Assembly: GCA_000257205.1 (NCBI GenBank)
Contig: AEZC01000217.1
Span: 1-64,000, forward strand
From: Vibrio ordalii ATCC 33509
GTDB lineage: Bacteria > Pseudomonadota > Gammaproteobacteria > Enterobacterales > Vibrionaceae
Length of the DNA: 64,000 nucleotides
Direction of reading: 5' to 3'
The translations under genes were made by a program, and so were the position numbers. Position 1 is the stretch's first letter. Each line of letters starts with the position of its first letter. Shown in pieces: positions 39,863-49,947 of the stretch. The notes beneath the pieces are model-generated. The model did no database searches. It had not been told where the DNA came from and was given only the letters and a program-made list of their open reading frames with translations.

Positions 39863-41158
39863 TTATTGGGCTTGGTCGGTCAAAATGCGCGCTAATGTAC
39901 GCACCCCCATCGCCGTTGCACCTGCGGCCCATTTATCACTTGCTGACTTGCGGTAAGTACCGGCGCAGTCAAAGTGTAGCCACCCATTTTTGTAATCTTC
40001 AACAAAATAGGAGAGGAAAGCGGCTGCGGTACTTGCTCCTGGAGAATAGTCACCTGAGCTGATGTTAGAGAGATCCGCAAAGCTTGAAGGTAACATAGAG
40101 CGATGAAACTCAGCCAAAGGCAGAGGCCATAAGCCTTCTTTCTCTTGGTGAGCTGCCGCCAATGCCTGCTGTGATAAGCGCTCATCAAAGCTGAGTAGCG
40201 CATGGTAATCATTGCCGAGTGCATTTTTAGCGGCACCCGTTAATGTCGCGCAATCAATAATAAGCTGCGGTTTTTGCTCGTTGGCATAAATCAAGCCATC
40301 GGCCAACACTAGGCGGCCTTCTGCATCGGTATTCATGATTTCAACTGTGGTGCCGTTTTTATAAGTGATGATATCACCCAGTTTCAAGGCGCGTCCGGAA
40401 ACCATATTTTCTGCACAACATAAAATGAGTTTCACACGTTTATTAAAACCACGCATGATGGCCAAACCAAGGCCACCAGTGATCGTTGCAGCGCCTCCCA
40501 TATCCGCTTTCATCGCCGACATAAAGTTGGACGTTTTTAAACTGTAACCACCAGAATCAAAAGTAATGCCTTTACCAATTAAGCAAGCAAAAACAGGAGC
40601 ACTCTCTTTTCCTGTCGGATTGTAATCAAGTTGTAGCATGGCTGACGTGCGCTCTGAGCCGCGACCAACCGCATAAATACCTTCCCAACCTTCGGTGAGT
40701 AGATCTTTATCTTTGACAATACGATAGCTGACATGCTCAGGGGCTAGCGATTTGATGAACTCAGCCGCCATGGTCGCTAACTGACGCGGCGCGACTTCTT
40801 CGGCGCTTTTATTGATGATATCGCGCGTCCATTCCGTCGCTTTAATACGATATTCTAACTCGGCTTGATCCGACTCATTCAGCGGTTGCCATTCTAGCGT
40901 ATTGAGTTTTTTCGCTTCACGATAACCTTGGTAGAAAGCCCAGATATTTTCTAAGTGCCAACCGTCACCTTGTAGGCTGATCGCTCTGATAGCTTGCCCA
41001 TCAAGCTTACGCGCTGCGCGCTGAACCGCGCTGAGTTCATGCCCACTCTCAATAGCATGAATTGTGGCACCATTTTCTGAAAACGAAACAATCGCCTTTT
41101 CTCCCCACTGAGGCTGGGCAGCTTGTTGGCTGATAAATACGGACATCTTTGTAGACAT
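39863..41158 (-). CDS. pepB: Aminopeptidase B (M17)
   Basis: A 431-aa cytosolic leucyl-aminopeptidase-family enzyme with two metal ions. Metal and active-site signatures are visible: [21 protein letters not shown] and [17 protein letters not shown] 41158 with AAGGAG seven bases upstream matches the family start; the frame extends to 41239 without support. In E. coli pepB also follows iscX, so the linkage is conserved, though a terminator separates them here. Confidence 0.95.
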   Translation of the reverse strand: MSTKMSVFISQQAAQPQWGEKAIVSFSENGATIHAIESGHELSAVQRAARKLDGQAIRAISLQGDGWHLENIWAFYQGYREAKKLNTLEWQPLNESDQAELEYRIKATEWTRDIINKSAEEVAPRQLATMAAEFIKSLAPEHVSYRIVKDKDLLTEGWEGIYAVGRGSERTSAMLQLDYNPTGKESAPVFACLIGKGITFDSGGYSLKTSNFMSAMKADMGGAATITGGLGLAIMRGFNKRVKLILCCAENMVSGRALKLGDIITYKNGTTVEIMNTDAEGRLVLADGLIYANEQKPQLIIDCATLTGAAKNALGNDYHALLSFDERLSQQALAAAHQEKEGLWPLPLAEFHRSMLPSSFADLSNISSGDYSPGASTAAAFLSYFVEDYKNGWLHFDCAGTYRKSASDKWAAGATAMGVRTLARILTDQAQ

Positions 41159-41253
41159 GGTTTCTCCTTGCCTGAATATGGCCTCACCTGTGCCATTACG
41201 ATTAAATAACCAAGGGATGTTAGCATTTTGTAGGGTCAAAATGTCAACTTGAT

Positions 41254-41280
41254 AAAAAAACGGACCATTCGGTCCGCTCT
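41254..41280 (-). terminator. Terminator of the isc operon
   Basis: On the minus strand CGGACC (after AGAG) pairs with GGTCCG around GAAT, followed by TTTTTTTATC. It lies about 60 bases after the iscX stop. Confidence 0.88.
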
Positions 41281-41342
41281 TTTTAGTTAAAATTGTTAAC
41301 TCTGTGATGTTTTACTGAATAACCATCATGTTAGCAATAGTC

Positions 41343-41537
41343 TTAGTCGATCTCTTCCATCCAACATAGAATAATCGCTTCGAGAATTTTTTCGTTGGAA
41401 CGGTTTGGCTCATCATCAAACTCTTCCAGTTCCATCACCCACTGGTGTAGATCCGTAAAACGTACATTTTTAGGATCTACGTCTGGGTATTGCTCACAAA
41501 GCTCGATCGCAATATCACGAGAATCGGTCCATTTCAT
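41343..41537 (-). CDS. iscX: IscX (YfhJ), Fe-S assembly accessory protein
   Basis: A 64-aa acidic protein ([20 protein letters not shown]; many Asp/Glu). It binds IscS and is proposed as an iron donor or regulator of cluster assembly. It is last in the isc operon, after fdx, as in E. coli. Family length. Confidence 0.96.
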   Translation of the reverse strand: MKWTDSRDIAIELCEQYPDVDPKNVRFTDLHQWVMELEEFDDEPNRSNEKILEAIILCWMEEID

Positions 41538-41587
41538 TTTGCTTTCCTTTTACAAACAGTGAACGGGCGTTAATACGCTCAATAGGA

Positions 41588-41926
41588 TTAATGATCTTCA
41601 GAAGCCAGATTGAGTGTGTACTTTGGAATTTCAACCACTAAATCTTCGTTAGCGACTCTAGCTTGGCAGCCAAGGCGAGATTCAGGTTCAAGACCCCACG
41701 CTTTATCAAGCATGTCATCTTCCAACTCATCACTCTCATCAAGTGAGTCAAACCCTTCGCGAACGATAATATGGCAAGTCGTGCATGCGCAGGATTTTTC
41801 ACACGCATGTTCAATAGCGATACCATTTTTCAGCGCCACATCCAGTACGGTTTCTCCTGCTTGAGCTTCCAGAACGGCACCTTCAGGACAAAGCTCTTGG
41901 TGAGGTAACACAATAATCTTAGGCAT
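41588..41926 (-). CDS. fdx: ISC-system [2Fe-2S] ferredoxin
   Basis: A 112-aa adrenodoxin-type ferredoxin. The cluster Cys residues are in CEKSCACTTCHIIV (spacing C-x5-C-x2-C) and a later Cys in GCQARV. It supplies electrons to IscS/IscU cluster building. It follows hscA by 11 bases. Confidence 0.97.
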   Translation of the reverse strand: MPKIIVLPHQELCPEGAVLEAQAGETVLDVALKNGIAIEHACEKSCACTTCHIIVREGFDSLDESDELEDDMLDKAWGLEPESRLGCQARVANEDLVVEIPKYTLNLASEDH

Positions 41927-41937
41927 AATTTTTCTCT

Positions 41938-43791
41938 TTAAATATCATCTACCGATTGACCAGCAAGTGCACTGCGAATGGATTTATCCATACGGCGTGA
42001 AGCAAAATATTGGCTGGCTTTGTCTGTCTCTTTAATTCCTTGCTCGATGGCATCGGCGCTATCACCATTACGCAGCACAATTAAATCTTCTATTGCATTC
42101 AGAAGGATCTGCTTTTCTGACTCAGATAACAATTCATCACCATCGGCCTGTAAGGCAGAGATCAAACCTTCGATAACGCGATCGGCTTCTACACGTTGCT
42201 CTGCCAGAGAGCGAGTCTGCATATCTTGTTTGGCAAACGTCATCGAATCTCGCAGCATATTTGCTACTTCATTATCACTCAGTCCATACGAGGGCTTAAC
42301 TTGAATTTCCGCCTGAACTCCCGTACTTTTTTCCATCGCTGTCACAGAGAGTAAGCCATCGGCATCAACTTGATAAGTTACGCGGATATGCGCGGCACCC
42401 GCCGTCATTGGTGGAATACCTTTTAGTGAAAAACGAGCCAATGAGCGGCAATCGTCTACCATCTCACGTTCGCCCTGCACCGTATGGATGCTCATGGCTG
42501 TTTGACCATCTTTGAAGGTGGTGAATTCTTGAGCTTTAGCAACAGGAATGGTGGTGTTACGTGGGATGATTTTTTCCACTAAGCCACCCATGGTTTCAAT
42601 ACCCAGCGACAGAGGAATGACATCCAGCAGGAGCATTTCTGAATCGGGTTTATTACCGACCAAAATGTCGGCTTGAATTGCTGCACCAATCGCGACAACT
42701 TCATCAGGGTTGATGTTAGTTAGCGGTGTGCGGCCAAAAAACTCACCAACTAAGTCTCGAACCAGTGGCGTACGAGTTGAACCGCCGACCATCACCACTT
42801 CCAATACTTCATCTGCCGTAATCTCAGCATCTTTGAGTGCTCGACGACACGATAGTAAGGTTTTCTTTACTAGTGGCGTGATGAGTTGGTTAAACTCATC
42901 GCGAGTTAAACGCCCTTGCCAACCCAGCACAGAAACCTTGACACTATCGCTATCAGATAAGGCAATTTTCGCTTCGGTGGCCGCATCAAGCAATGCTCGT
43001 TGCTGCTCTGCACTGAGCGGTTCAGCTAAGCCGATTTGGCTCAAAAAATGGTCAGCAATCAAATGGTCAAAATCATCACCACCGAGCGCAGAATCGCCAC
43101 CAGTCGCGAGTACCTCAAACACGCCTTTCGACAGACGTAAGATAGAGATATCAAACGTACCGCCACCTAAATCATAAACCGCAATCACACCTTCTTGCGC
43201 TGAGTCTAAGCCATAGGCAATCGCTGCAGCGGTAGGTTCATTGAGTAAACGCAGTACGTGCAAGCCGGCAAGTTGAGCGGCATCTTTGGTGCCCACGCGC
43301 TGCGCATCATCAAAGTAAGCAGGTACGGTAATCACCACGCCCGCTAATTCACCACCTAACGACGCTTCGGCACGCTGAGCAAGAGATTGAAGAATATCGG
43401 CGGAAACTTGAATCGGGTTCTTATCACCTTGCGCCGTTTGCAAAATAGGCAAACCGTTGTCACTGGCTTTGAAACGATAAGGTAATGTGGGATAACGCGC
43501 CTGAATGTCAGCCAGTGAACGGCCGATCAAACGCTTCACAGAAATGATGGTATTGGCAGGATCAACTTGCGCGTGTGCTCTGGCATCAAAGCCTACGCAA
43601 CGCTCTTGAGCCGAATAGTGGACCACCGAAGGGAGGATCGAGCGTCCTTGTTCATCAGCAAGCGTCGTCGCATTACCGCTTCGAACCGATGCGACTAATG
43701 AGTTGGTTGTCCCCAAGTCGATACCCGCTGCGAGTTTATGCTGATGCGGCGCAGAGCTTTGACCGGGTTCTGCAATTTGAAGTAATGCCAT
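41938..43791 (-). CDS. hscA: Fe-S cluster chaperone HscA
   Basis: A 617-aa specialised Hsp70 that helps transfer clusters from IscU. The N-terminal ATPase has [12 protein letters not shown] and [13 protein letters not shown]; the substrate domain starts near 390. Unlike DnaK it lacks the long EEVD-like tail. It is downstream of hscB with a 21-base gap. Confidence 0.97.
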   Translation of the reverse strand: MALLQIAEPGQSSAPHQHKLAAGIDLGTTNSLVASVRSGNATTLADEQGRSILPSVVHYSAQERCVGFDARAHAQVDPANTIISVKRLIGRSLADIQARYPTLPYRFKASDNGLPILQTAQGDKNPIQVSADILQSLAQRAEASLGGELAGVVITVPAYFDDAQRVGTKDAAQLAGLHVLRLLNEPTAAAIAYGLDSAQEGVIAVYDLGGGTFDISILRLSKGVFEVLATGGDSALGGDDFDHLIADHFLSQIGLAEPLSAEQQRALLDAATEAKIALSDSDSVKVSVLGWQGRLTRDEFNQLITPLVKKTLLSCRRALKDAEITADEVLEVVMVGGSTRTPLVRDLVGEFFGRTPLTNINPDEVVAIGAAIQADILVGNKPDSEMLLLDVIPLSLGIETMGGLVEKIIPRNTTIPVAKAQEFTTFKDGQTAMSIHTVQGEREMVDDCRSLARFSLKGIPPMTAGAAHIRVTYQVDADGLLSVTAMEKSTGVQAEIQVKPSYGLSDNEVANMLRDSMTFAKQDMQTRSLAEQRVEADRVIEGLISALQADGDELLSESEKQILLNAIEDLIVLRNGDSADAIEQGIKETDKASQYFASRRMDKSIRSALAGQSVDDI

Positions 43792-43812
43792 GGGTTGGTC
43801 CTTATTATCGAA

Positions 43813-44328
43813 CTAGCCGAGTAACTGTTCTTCGACTCTTTCTATTTCATTTTTGAGCTTGGCAATAAATTTAAGCTTGCGAACCGTATCAGCCGCAAGG
43901 CTCCATTGAGCATGATTAAGTTGTTGCTCAACCAAAGTAAGATGCTGTTTATACATCTTGCTGACTCTGTTTTCAAAATCGAATAACGCACTTTCAACAT
44001 CAGGCTGTGAGGCGATGGCTTCAAGCTCTTCTCGCAGCTCCATTTGCTCCATTAAAAACAGCGGATCTTGCATGGTTTGGTGTTCTGCGCGTAACTCTAT
44101 GCCTTGTTCGAGCAACAAGTATTCTGCACGACTGATCGGCGATTTTAATGTTTGATAAGCATCATTGATTTGCGAGGCGTTTTGCACAGCAAGCAGGCGA
44201 TCTCGCTCAGACGCAGTGGCAAAATTGTCGGGATGAAACCGTTTTTGCAGCGCACGAAACTGAGAAGAAAGAAGGCTACCATCCAGTGCAAACTGACTTG
44301 GTAGCCCAAATAATTCAAAATAGTTCAT
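43813..44328 (-). CDS. hscB: Fe-S cluster co-chaperone HscB
   Basis: A 171-aa J-protein that recruits HscA to IscU. The J-domain has the HPD motif in KRFHPDNFA (about 32-34), and a C-terminal three-helix bundle binds IscU. ATG 44328 (MNYFELFGLP) is the family start; the longer frame to 44364 is not supported. Confidence 0.96.
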   Translation of the reverse strand: MNYFELFGLPSQFALDGSLLSSQFRALQKRFHPDNFATASERDRLLAVQNASQINDAYQTLKSPISRAEYLLLEQGIELRAEHQTMQDPLFLMEQMELREELEAIASQPDVESALFDFENRVSKMYKQHLTLVEQQLNHAQWSLAADTVRKLKFIAKLKNEIERVEEQLLG

Positions 44329-44394
44329 TAACACATTGCTCCTAGTGCTCGACACTAGGCTCAAGTGAGCCTAGTCACGCCGAAAGCCAATCCG

Positions 44395-44718
44395 TTACAC
44401 GTTGAAGCTTTCACCACAACCACATTCGCTTTTTGCATTCGGGTTGTTGAACTCAAAACCTTCGTTTAGCCCTTCTTTGACATAGTCAAGCTGTGTGCCA
44501 TCAAGATAGACGAGGCTTTTCGAATCGATAATCACTTTGACACCATGATCTTCAAACACTTCGTCTTCTTCGTTAACGTCATCAACGAATTCAAGCACGT
44601 AAGCCATACCCGAGCAGCCTGTTGTTTTCACTCCAAGACGTAAACCTACGCCTTTGCCTCGGTTATCTAGGAATGCTCGAACGCGATGCGCTGCTGTTTC
44701 AGTTAAGGTAATGGCCAT
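44395..44718 (-). CDS. iscA: Iron-sulfur assembly protein IscA
   Basis: A 107-aa A-type carrier. The three ligand Cys are in TTGCSGMAY (Cys35) and the C-terminal ECGCGES (Cys99 and Cys101). It lies between iscU and hscB in the standard order. Confidence 0.97.
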   Translation of the reverse strand: MAITLTETAAHRVRAFLDNRGKGVGLRLGVKTTGCSGMAYVLEFVDDVNEEDEVFEDHGVKVIIDSKSLVYLDGTQLDYVKEGLNEGFEFNNPNAKSECGCGESFNV

Positions 44719-44780
44719 ACTACAACCTTAGATTCTTAGTTTGAACTTATGGGAGTGAACCATCATTCACTCCCTTAATA

Positions 44781-45164
44781 TTATTGTTGGTGTTTCTTTT
44801 TATAATCGGCAACGGCAGCTTTGATCGCATCTTCTGCCAAAATCGAACAGTGAACTTTCACTGGTGGAAGCTCTAGCTCTTCCGCGATTTCAGAGTTCTT
44901 AATGGCTGCTGCTTCGTCAATGCTCTTGCCTTTGACCCATTCAGTAACCAGTGAGCTCGAAGCAATCGCGCTACCACAACCGTAGGTTTTAAATTTTGCA
45001 TCTTCAATGATGCCTTCTGGCGTCACTTTAATTTGTAGCTTCATTACGTCGCCACAAGCTGGAGCGCCAACCATACCACTACCAATGGTTGGATCTTCTT
45101 TATCAAAAGAGCCAACATTACGTGGGTTTTCATAGTGATCAATTACTTTTTCGCTGTATGCCAT
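44781..45164 (-). CDS. iscU: Fe-S scaffold protein IscU
   Basis: A 127-aa scaffold on which clusters are built. The three ligand Cys are in PACGDVM, YGCGSAIASS and KVHCSI; the HscA-recognition motif LPPVK follows. Immediately downstream of iscS. Confidence 0.98.
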   Translation of the reverse strand: MAYSEKVIDHYENPRNVGSFDKEDPTIGSGMVGAPACGDVMKLQIKVTPEGIIEDAKFKTYGCGSAIASSSLVTEWVKGKSIDEAAAIKNSEIAEELELPPVKVHCSILAEDAIKAAVADYKKKHQQ

Positions 45165-45220
45165 GATAGTTACCTCTAATCCTCTATTTCCTTGGGAATA
45201 AACCAGTGCCTTTTAAAGGA

Positions 45221-46435
45221 CTAGTGATGTGCCCATTCAACGGTGTTTAAATCCACACCCTCTTGATACATATCCCATAGAGGAGACATGTCACGTAATT
45301 TGCTTACGGCTACGCGGATTTGTTCAACGGCGTAGTCCACTTCCTCTTCGGTCGTAAAACGGCCAAATGAGAAACGAATTGAACTGTGCGCCATTTCATC
45401 GTTCAAGCCAAGCGCACGTAGTACATATGACGGCTCTAAGCTGGCCGACGTACAAGCACTACCTGATGATACTGCTAAGTCTTTCAAAGACATCAGCAGC
45501 GATTCGCCTTCAACAAAGGCAAAACTAATATTCAGGTTGTGCGGAACACGCTGATCTAAATCGCCATTCACACTCACGGCTTCCATGTCTTGTACACCTG
45601 CGAGTAGACGATCACGCAATGCTTTTGCGTGGTCAAAATCTTTTTGCATGTCTTGCTTAGCAATGCGGAATGCCTCACCCATACCTACGATTTGGTGCGT
45701 TGGTAATGTGCCTGAGCGGAAACCACGTTCATGGCCGCCACCGTGCATTTGCGCTTCAAGACGAATACGAGGTTTACGGCGAACATATAATGCGCCAATC
45801 CCTTTAGGTCCATACGCTTTATGCGCTGAAAGGGAGATAAGATCCACTTTCATTTCTTGTACATCAAGGGGAACTTTACCGGCAGATTGCGCTGCATCTA
45901 CGTGGAAAATTATCTTGCGTTCACGGCAAAGCTCACCGATCGCCATGATGTCCTGAATTACGCCAATTTCGTTATTCACGTGCATGATCGACACCAAAAT
46001 TGTGTCATCACGCATTGCCGCTTCTAATTTTTTTAGATCAATCAAGCCATTCGTTCCTGGCTCAAGATAGGTCACTTCATAACCTTCACGCTCAAGCTGA
46101 CGACATGGATCAAGCACCGCTTTATGCTCGGTTTTACAGGTAATGATATGCTTACCTTGCTTGGCATAGAAATGCGCCACACCTTTAATCGCAAGGTTAT
46201 CTGACTCTGTCGCACCGGATGTGAATACGATTTCGCGAGGATCAGCATTAAGCAGTTCAGCAATTTGCTCACGCGCAGTGTCTACGGCTTCTTCTGCCTG
46301 CCAGCCATAACGATGCGATCGCGATGCTGGATTACCAAAAACACCATCCATCGTCATGTACTGAACCATCTTTTCAGCCACGCGAGGGTCAACTGGACAG
46401 GTAGCTGAATAGTCAAAATAAATAGGCAGTTTCAT
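45221..46435 (-). CDS. iscS: Cysteine desulfurase IscS
   Basis: A 404-aa PLP enzyme releasing sulfur from cysteine for Fe-S clusters and tRNA thiolation. PLP Lys is in [12 protein letters not shown] (near 206), and the persulfide Cys is in [16 protein letters not shown] (near 328). N-terminus [17 protein letters not shown] is the family start. It follows iscR by 26 bases. Confidence 0.98.
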   Translation of the reverse strand: MKLPIYFDYSATCPVDPRVAEKMVQYMTMDGVFGNPASRSHRYGWQAEEAVDTAREQIAELLNADPREIVFTSGATESDNLAIKGVAHFYAKQGKHIITCKTEHKAVLDPCRQLEREGYEVTYLEPGTNGLIDLKKLEAAMRDDTILVSIMHVNNEIGVIQDIMAIGELCRERKIIFHVDAAQSAGKVPLDVQEMKVDLISLSAHKAYGPKGIGALYVRRKPRIRLEAQMHGGGHERGFRSGTLPTHQIVGMGEAFRIAKQDMQKDFDHAKALRDRLLAGVQDMEAVSVNGDLDQRVPHNLNISFAFVEGESLLMSLKDLAVSSGSACTSASLEPSYVLRALGLNDEMAHSSIRFSFGRFTTEEEVDYAVEQIRVAVSKLRDMSPLWDMYQEGVDLNTVEWAHH

Positions 46436-46461
46436 TTTCTACTCCAATGTAAACATTGCCG

Positions 46462-46983
46462 CTATGAGCGGGCATTAAGACCTACGGGCACCGAGCCGAT
46501 AATCACGGTATTGGTATTTTTATTGGTTAGCCCGTGGTTCACCGTCAGGCCCAAGCCTTGGCGGTCAGAAATTTCTAGTACTTCATTATCAATCATTAAC
46601 TCACCAAGAGTAATGTTGTTCAGAAAGTCACTAATGCGAGAGCTAAGATCTCGCCATAATGTATGAGTTAAGCAGCGAGTACCACCTTGGCAGTCGGCTC
46701 TTCCATTACATTTTGTTGCATCAACTGATTCATCAACAGCGGCAATCACAGTACCAATCGAAATTGAGCAGGCATCAGCCCCTAAGCGGTATCCACCACC
46801 TGGACCACGCACACTAGCAACTAGCCCCGCTTTACGCAGTTTAGAAAACAGCTGCTCAAGGTAAGAGAGCGAAATGCCTTGCCGTTCGGAAATATCCGCC
46901 AGTGGCACTGGGGTTTGCTGCGAATGCAGAGCCACATCTAACATGGCTGTAACCGCATATCTTCCTTTAGATGTAAGTCTCAT
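46462..46983 (-). CDS. iscR: Fe-S-sensing regulator IscR
   Basis: A 173-aa Rrf2-family winged-helix repressor that senses Fe-S status through a [2Fe-2S] cluster. Ligand Cys are in [16 protein letters not shown] (three Cys) with the following His. ATG 46983 ([11 protein letters not shown]) is the family start. Two consecutive IscR-type operators lie 41 bases upstream, so the operon should be autoregulated. Confidence 0.97.
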   Translation of the reverse strand: MRLTSKGRYAVTAMLDVALHSQQTPVPLADISERQGISLSYLEQLFSKLRKAGLVASVRGPGGGYRLGADACSISIGTVIAAVDESVDATKCNGRADCQGGTRCLTHTLWRDLSSRISDFLNNITLGELMIDNEVLEISDRQGLGLTVNHGLTNKNTNTVIIGSVPVGLNARS

Positions 46984-47023
46984 ATCACCGTATCCACATT
47001 GATTATGTGGTTGGAATTTTTCC

Positions 47024-47048
47024 ATACCCGACTAAATAGGTCAAGTAT
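47024..47048 (-). promoter_or_regulatory. IscR type-1 operator, proximal
   Basis: Minus strand ATACTTGACCTATTTAGTCG with GGTAT after it, matching the consensus ATASYYGACTRWWWYAGTCRRSTAT nearly throughout. It is 41 bases before the iscR start and includes a TTGACC -35-like element. Confidence 0.82.
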
Positions 47049-47073
47049 TTATTTGACTAATTTAGTCAGGTAT
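47049..47073 (-). promoter_or_regulatory. IscR type-1 operator, distal
   Basis: Plus-strand core TGACTAATTTAGTCA with flanks TTAT and GGTAT fits the same consensus with two mismatches in the outer positions. It directly abuts the proximal site, so two IscR dimers could bind side by side. Confidence 0.78.
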
Positions 47074-47098
47074 TTAACCCTATTATTAGTCTGGATAA

Positions 47099-47827
47099 TT
47101 ATTGATTGCTGCGATGCTTCTCAATTGAGGTCAGAACGCCACGCAACATATTGATTTCTTGAGACTCAGGACGCGAACGAGTAAATAGCCGACGGAGTTT
47201 GTTCATCACCTGACCAGGCTGATCCTTTGAAATAAACTGCGTCTCTATAATCACTTTTTCAAGATGCTGATAGAACATTTCTAATTCGTGATGCAGAGGA
47301 TACGCTTCTTCTGGCTGGGCTTGATAAGCTTTTTTTTCATTATTTAGGTAAGCAACACGCACCTCATAACTCAATGTTTGTACGGCCATAGCCAGGTTTA
47401 ACGAACTGTATTCAGGATTAGCCGGAATGCACACATGAAAATGGCACTTTTGCAGTTCATCATTGGTCAGCCCGGTTTTTTCTCGGCCAAACACTAAAGC
47501 AACAGGATAATGTAGCCCCTCTTGCGCAAATTTTTCGCCACATTCACGTGGTTCAAGCATTGGCCACTCTAAAGTTCGTGAGCGCGCACTTGACCCAACC
47601 ACCAGGCCACAATCTGCGACAGCCTGCTCTAGCGTATCCACGATCTCCGCATTTAAAGCAATGTCGCTTGCTCCAGCAGCTAGAGCGATCGCTTGGGCGT
47701 CTACCTCACATTGAGGCGAAACCAAAATCATTTTACTTAGTCCCATGACTTTCATCGCTCGGGCAGCAGAACCAATATTTCCTGAATGAGATGTCCCTAC
47801 TAAAATGATTTTTACATTGTCTAGCAT
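47099..47827 (-). CDS. trmJ: tRNA (cytidine/uridine-2'-O-)-methyltransferase TrmJ
   Basis: A 242-aa SPOUT methyltransferase modifying position 32 of tRNAs. Motif 1 N-terminus ([21 protein letters not shown]), motif 2 ([15 protein letters not shown]) and motif 3 ([17 protein letters not shown]) form the knot. ATG 47827 matches the family; the frame continues to a GTG at 47842. It is upstream of iscR, separated by the operator region, and divergent from suhB. Confidence 0.95.
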   Translation of the reverse strand: MLDNVKIILVGTSHSGNIGSAARAMKVMGLSKMILVSPQCEVDAQAIALAAGASDIALNAEIVDTLEQAVADCGLVVGSSARSRTLEWPMLEPRECGEKFAQEGLHYPVALVFGREKTGLTNDELQKCHFHVCIPANPEYSSLNLAMAVQTLSYEVRVAYLNNEKKAYQAQPEEAYPLHHELEMFYQHLEKVIIETQFISKDQPGQVMNKLRRLFTRSRPESQEINMLRGVLTSIEKHRSNQ

Positions 47828-48004
47828 TACGTTGTGCGCCACTCTATTTTAAACGACAGAATACTAACATAAAGCTGACTAAAATGGTCAGGTCCTTTAG
47901 CTACATATGAACAACCGAGCAAAAAATAGCCACTTCCTTTTTAATAAAACTTTGTTATACTGCTGCCCGCTTTTTCGTTCTTTAACATCCGTTGGGAAAA
48001 CTGT

Positions 48005-48808
48005 ATGCATCCAATGCTAAACATTGCTATTCGCGCTGCGCGAAAAGCTGGTAACCATATTGCTAAATCACTAGAAAATACTGAGAAAATCGAAACAACT
48101 AAGAAAGGGACTAATGACTTTGTTACTAACGTAGACAAAGAAGCAGAAACTATGATCATCGATACAATCAAAAGTTCTTACCCAGAACACAGTATCGTTG
48201 CTGAAGAAAACGGGCTTATCGACGGTAAAGATAAGGACGTTCAATGGATCATCGACCCACTGGATGGCACAACAAACTTCGTCAAAGGTTTACCCCACTT
48301 CGCCGTTTCTATCGCAGTTCGCATTAAAGGCAAAACGGAAGTTGCTTGTGTTTATGACCCAATGCGCAATGAGCTGTTTACCGCTCAACGTGGCGCTGGT
48401 GCGCAATTAAACAACTCACGCCTTCGTGTAAAACAGTTAAAAGATCTTCAAGGCACGATTCTCGCCACAGGTTTCCCATACAAACAAAAGCAACATGCCG
48501 AATCTTTCATGAAGATTATGTCTGCACTGTTTGTTGAATGTGCCGATTTCCGTCGTACTGGTTCTCCTGCGCTTGATTTATGTTACCTAGCTTCAAACCG
48601 TGTCGATGGTTACTTTGAACTGGGTTTAAGACCTTGGAATTTAGCCGCTGGCGAGCTGATCGCTCGTGAAGCAGGCGTTATTCTTACCGATTTCTCTGGC
48701 GGTACTGAATACATGAAATCGGGCAACATTGTAGGTTCAAGTGCCCGTGGTGTTAAAGCGATTTTGAAACACATTCGTGATAACGGTAACAGCGCTATTC
48801 TTAAATAG
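48005..48808 (+). CDS. suhB: Inositol-1-monophosphatase family / Nus factor SuhB
   Basis: A 267-aa Mg-dependent phosphatase that in E. coli also joins the rRNA antitermination complex. Metal motifs: AEENG (near 67-71), IDPLDGTTNFVKG (84-96) and the late PWNLAAGELIAREAG. It starts at ATG 48005 and is divergent from trmJ. Followed by a strong terminator. Confidence 0.97.
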   Translation: MHPMLNIAIRAARKAGNHIAKSLENTEKIETTKKGTNDFVTNVDKEAETMIIDTIKSSYPEHSIVAEENGLIDGKDKDVQWIIDPLDGTTNFVKGLPHFAVSIAVRIKGKTEVACVYDPMRNELFTAQRGAGAQLNNSRLRVKQLKDLQGTILATGFPYKQKQHAESFMKIMSALFVECADFRRTGSPALDLCYLASNRVDGYFELGLRPWNLAAGELIAREAGVILTDFSGGTEYMKSGNIVGSSARGVKAILKHIRDNGNSAILK

Positions 48809-48846
48809 GTTGCACTAAATACCATCAACACCGTCAAAATTGATTC

Positions 48847-48879
48847 AAGCCTCGTATAGCAATATACGAGGCTTTTTTA
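48847..48879 (+). terminator. Terminator of suhB
   Basis: AAGCCTCGTATA pairs with TATACGAGGCTT around GCAA, followed by TTTTAG on the plus strand, 38 bases after the suhB stop. Confidence 0.93.
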
Positions 48880-48932
48880 GTTTCGTTTTATACTTTGCTA
48901 CTGAGAGTGACCGCGGTGTGGGATGGGTTAGA

Positions 48933-48961
48933 AAAAAGCCGCAGAATATTCTGCGGCTTTG
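48933..48961 (-). terminator. Terminator of the yajC-secD-secF operon
   Basis: A palindrome GCCGCAGAATATTCTGCGGC (48938-48957) followed on the minus strand by TTTTTTC; 25 bases after the secF stop. Confidence 0.9.
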
Positions 48962-48985
48962 GCTATTTAAGAAACTTTCAGGCTG

Positions 48986-49933
48986 CTAAGGAAGTTCGTC
49001 GAACTCCGCACCCTCTTTTTCCACTTGAGGTGGAAGTAGGTTCTCACGGGTAATTCCTAATTTCAGTGCCAACGCTGACGCAACATAGATAGATGAATAA
49101 GTACCCACTGTGATACCGAGCAGTAAAGCAGTGGCAAAACCATGTATGTTCGCCCCACCTTGCACAAAGAGTGCGATCACCACCAGCAAGGTGGTTCCCG
49201 ATGTAATCAAAGTCCGGCTCAAGGTTTGGGTAATTGAGCTGTTCATGATCTCGGCTGAATCACCTTTACGCAATTTACGGAAGTTTTCACGGATGCGGTC
49301 AAATACCACAATCGTATCGTTGAGCGAGTAACCGACAACGGTCAGCAAAGCGGCAACAATCGTTAAATCAACCTCAATTTGCATGATAGAGAAGATACCA
49401 AGCGTGATGATCACATCGTGTGCCAATGACATTACCGCACCCGCTGCGAGCCGACATTCAAAACGAACAGAGACATAAAGCAAAATACAGATGAGCGAAG
49501 CTAAAATCGCTAAGCCTCCTGCTTCAGCTAATTCATCGCCCACATTCGGACCAACGAACTCAATGCGACGCATCTCGACACTTTTTCCTGTCCCCTCTTT
49601 AATAGCAGAAAGAATTTGATTGCCTAACGTCTCGCCAACCATGTCCGCACGTGGACGAAGGCGAACCATCACTTCACGCGCAGAACCAAAGTTCTGCACG
49701 GTTGCATCACCAAACCCTTTTGCTTCAAGTGCACCACGGATATCTTCAAGATTAGCTGGGTGTTCAAACCCAACTTCAATCAAAGTACCGCCGGTGAAGT
49801 CCAGTCCCCAGTTCAACCACTTGGTTGATAAAGTGAAAATAGACGCACCAATCATTAAAAGAGAGAATAAAAACGCAAATTTAGACCAACGCATAAAGTC
49901 GATCGTTTTATCTGCTTTTAGAATCTGAAACAT
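48986..49933 (-). CDS. secF: Protein translocase subunit SecF
   Basis: A 315-aa six-helix RND-type membrane protein that with SecD uses the proton gradient to pull exported proteins into the periplasm. Typical segments: KWLNWGLDFTGGTLIEVGFE (periplasmic start), VVGYSLNDTIVVFDRIREN and SRTLITSGTTLLVVIALF. It follows secD by 14 bases. Confidence 0.98.
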   Translation of the reverse strand: MFQILKADKTIDFMRWSKFAFLFSLLMIGASIFTLSTKWLNWGLDFTGGTLIEVGFEHPANLEDIRGALEAKGFGDATVQNFGSAREVMVRLRPRADMVGETLGNQILSAIKEGTGKSVEMRRIEFVGPNVGDELAEAGGLAILASLICILLYVSVRFECRLAAGAVMSLAHDVIITLGIFSIMQIEVDLTIVAALLTVVGYSLNDTIVVFDRIRENFRKLRKGDSAEIMNSSITQTLSRTLITSGTTLLVVIALFVQGGANIHGFATALLLGITVGTYSSIYVASALALKLGITRENLLPPQVEKEGAEFDELP

Positions 49934-49947
49934 AGTAATTCCTAGCC

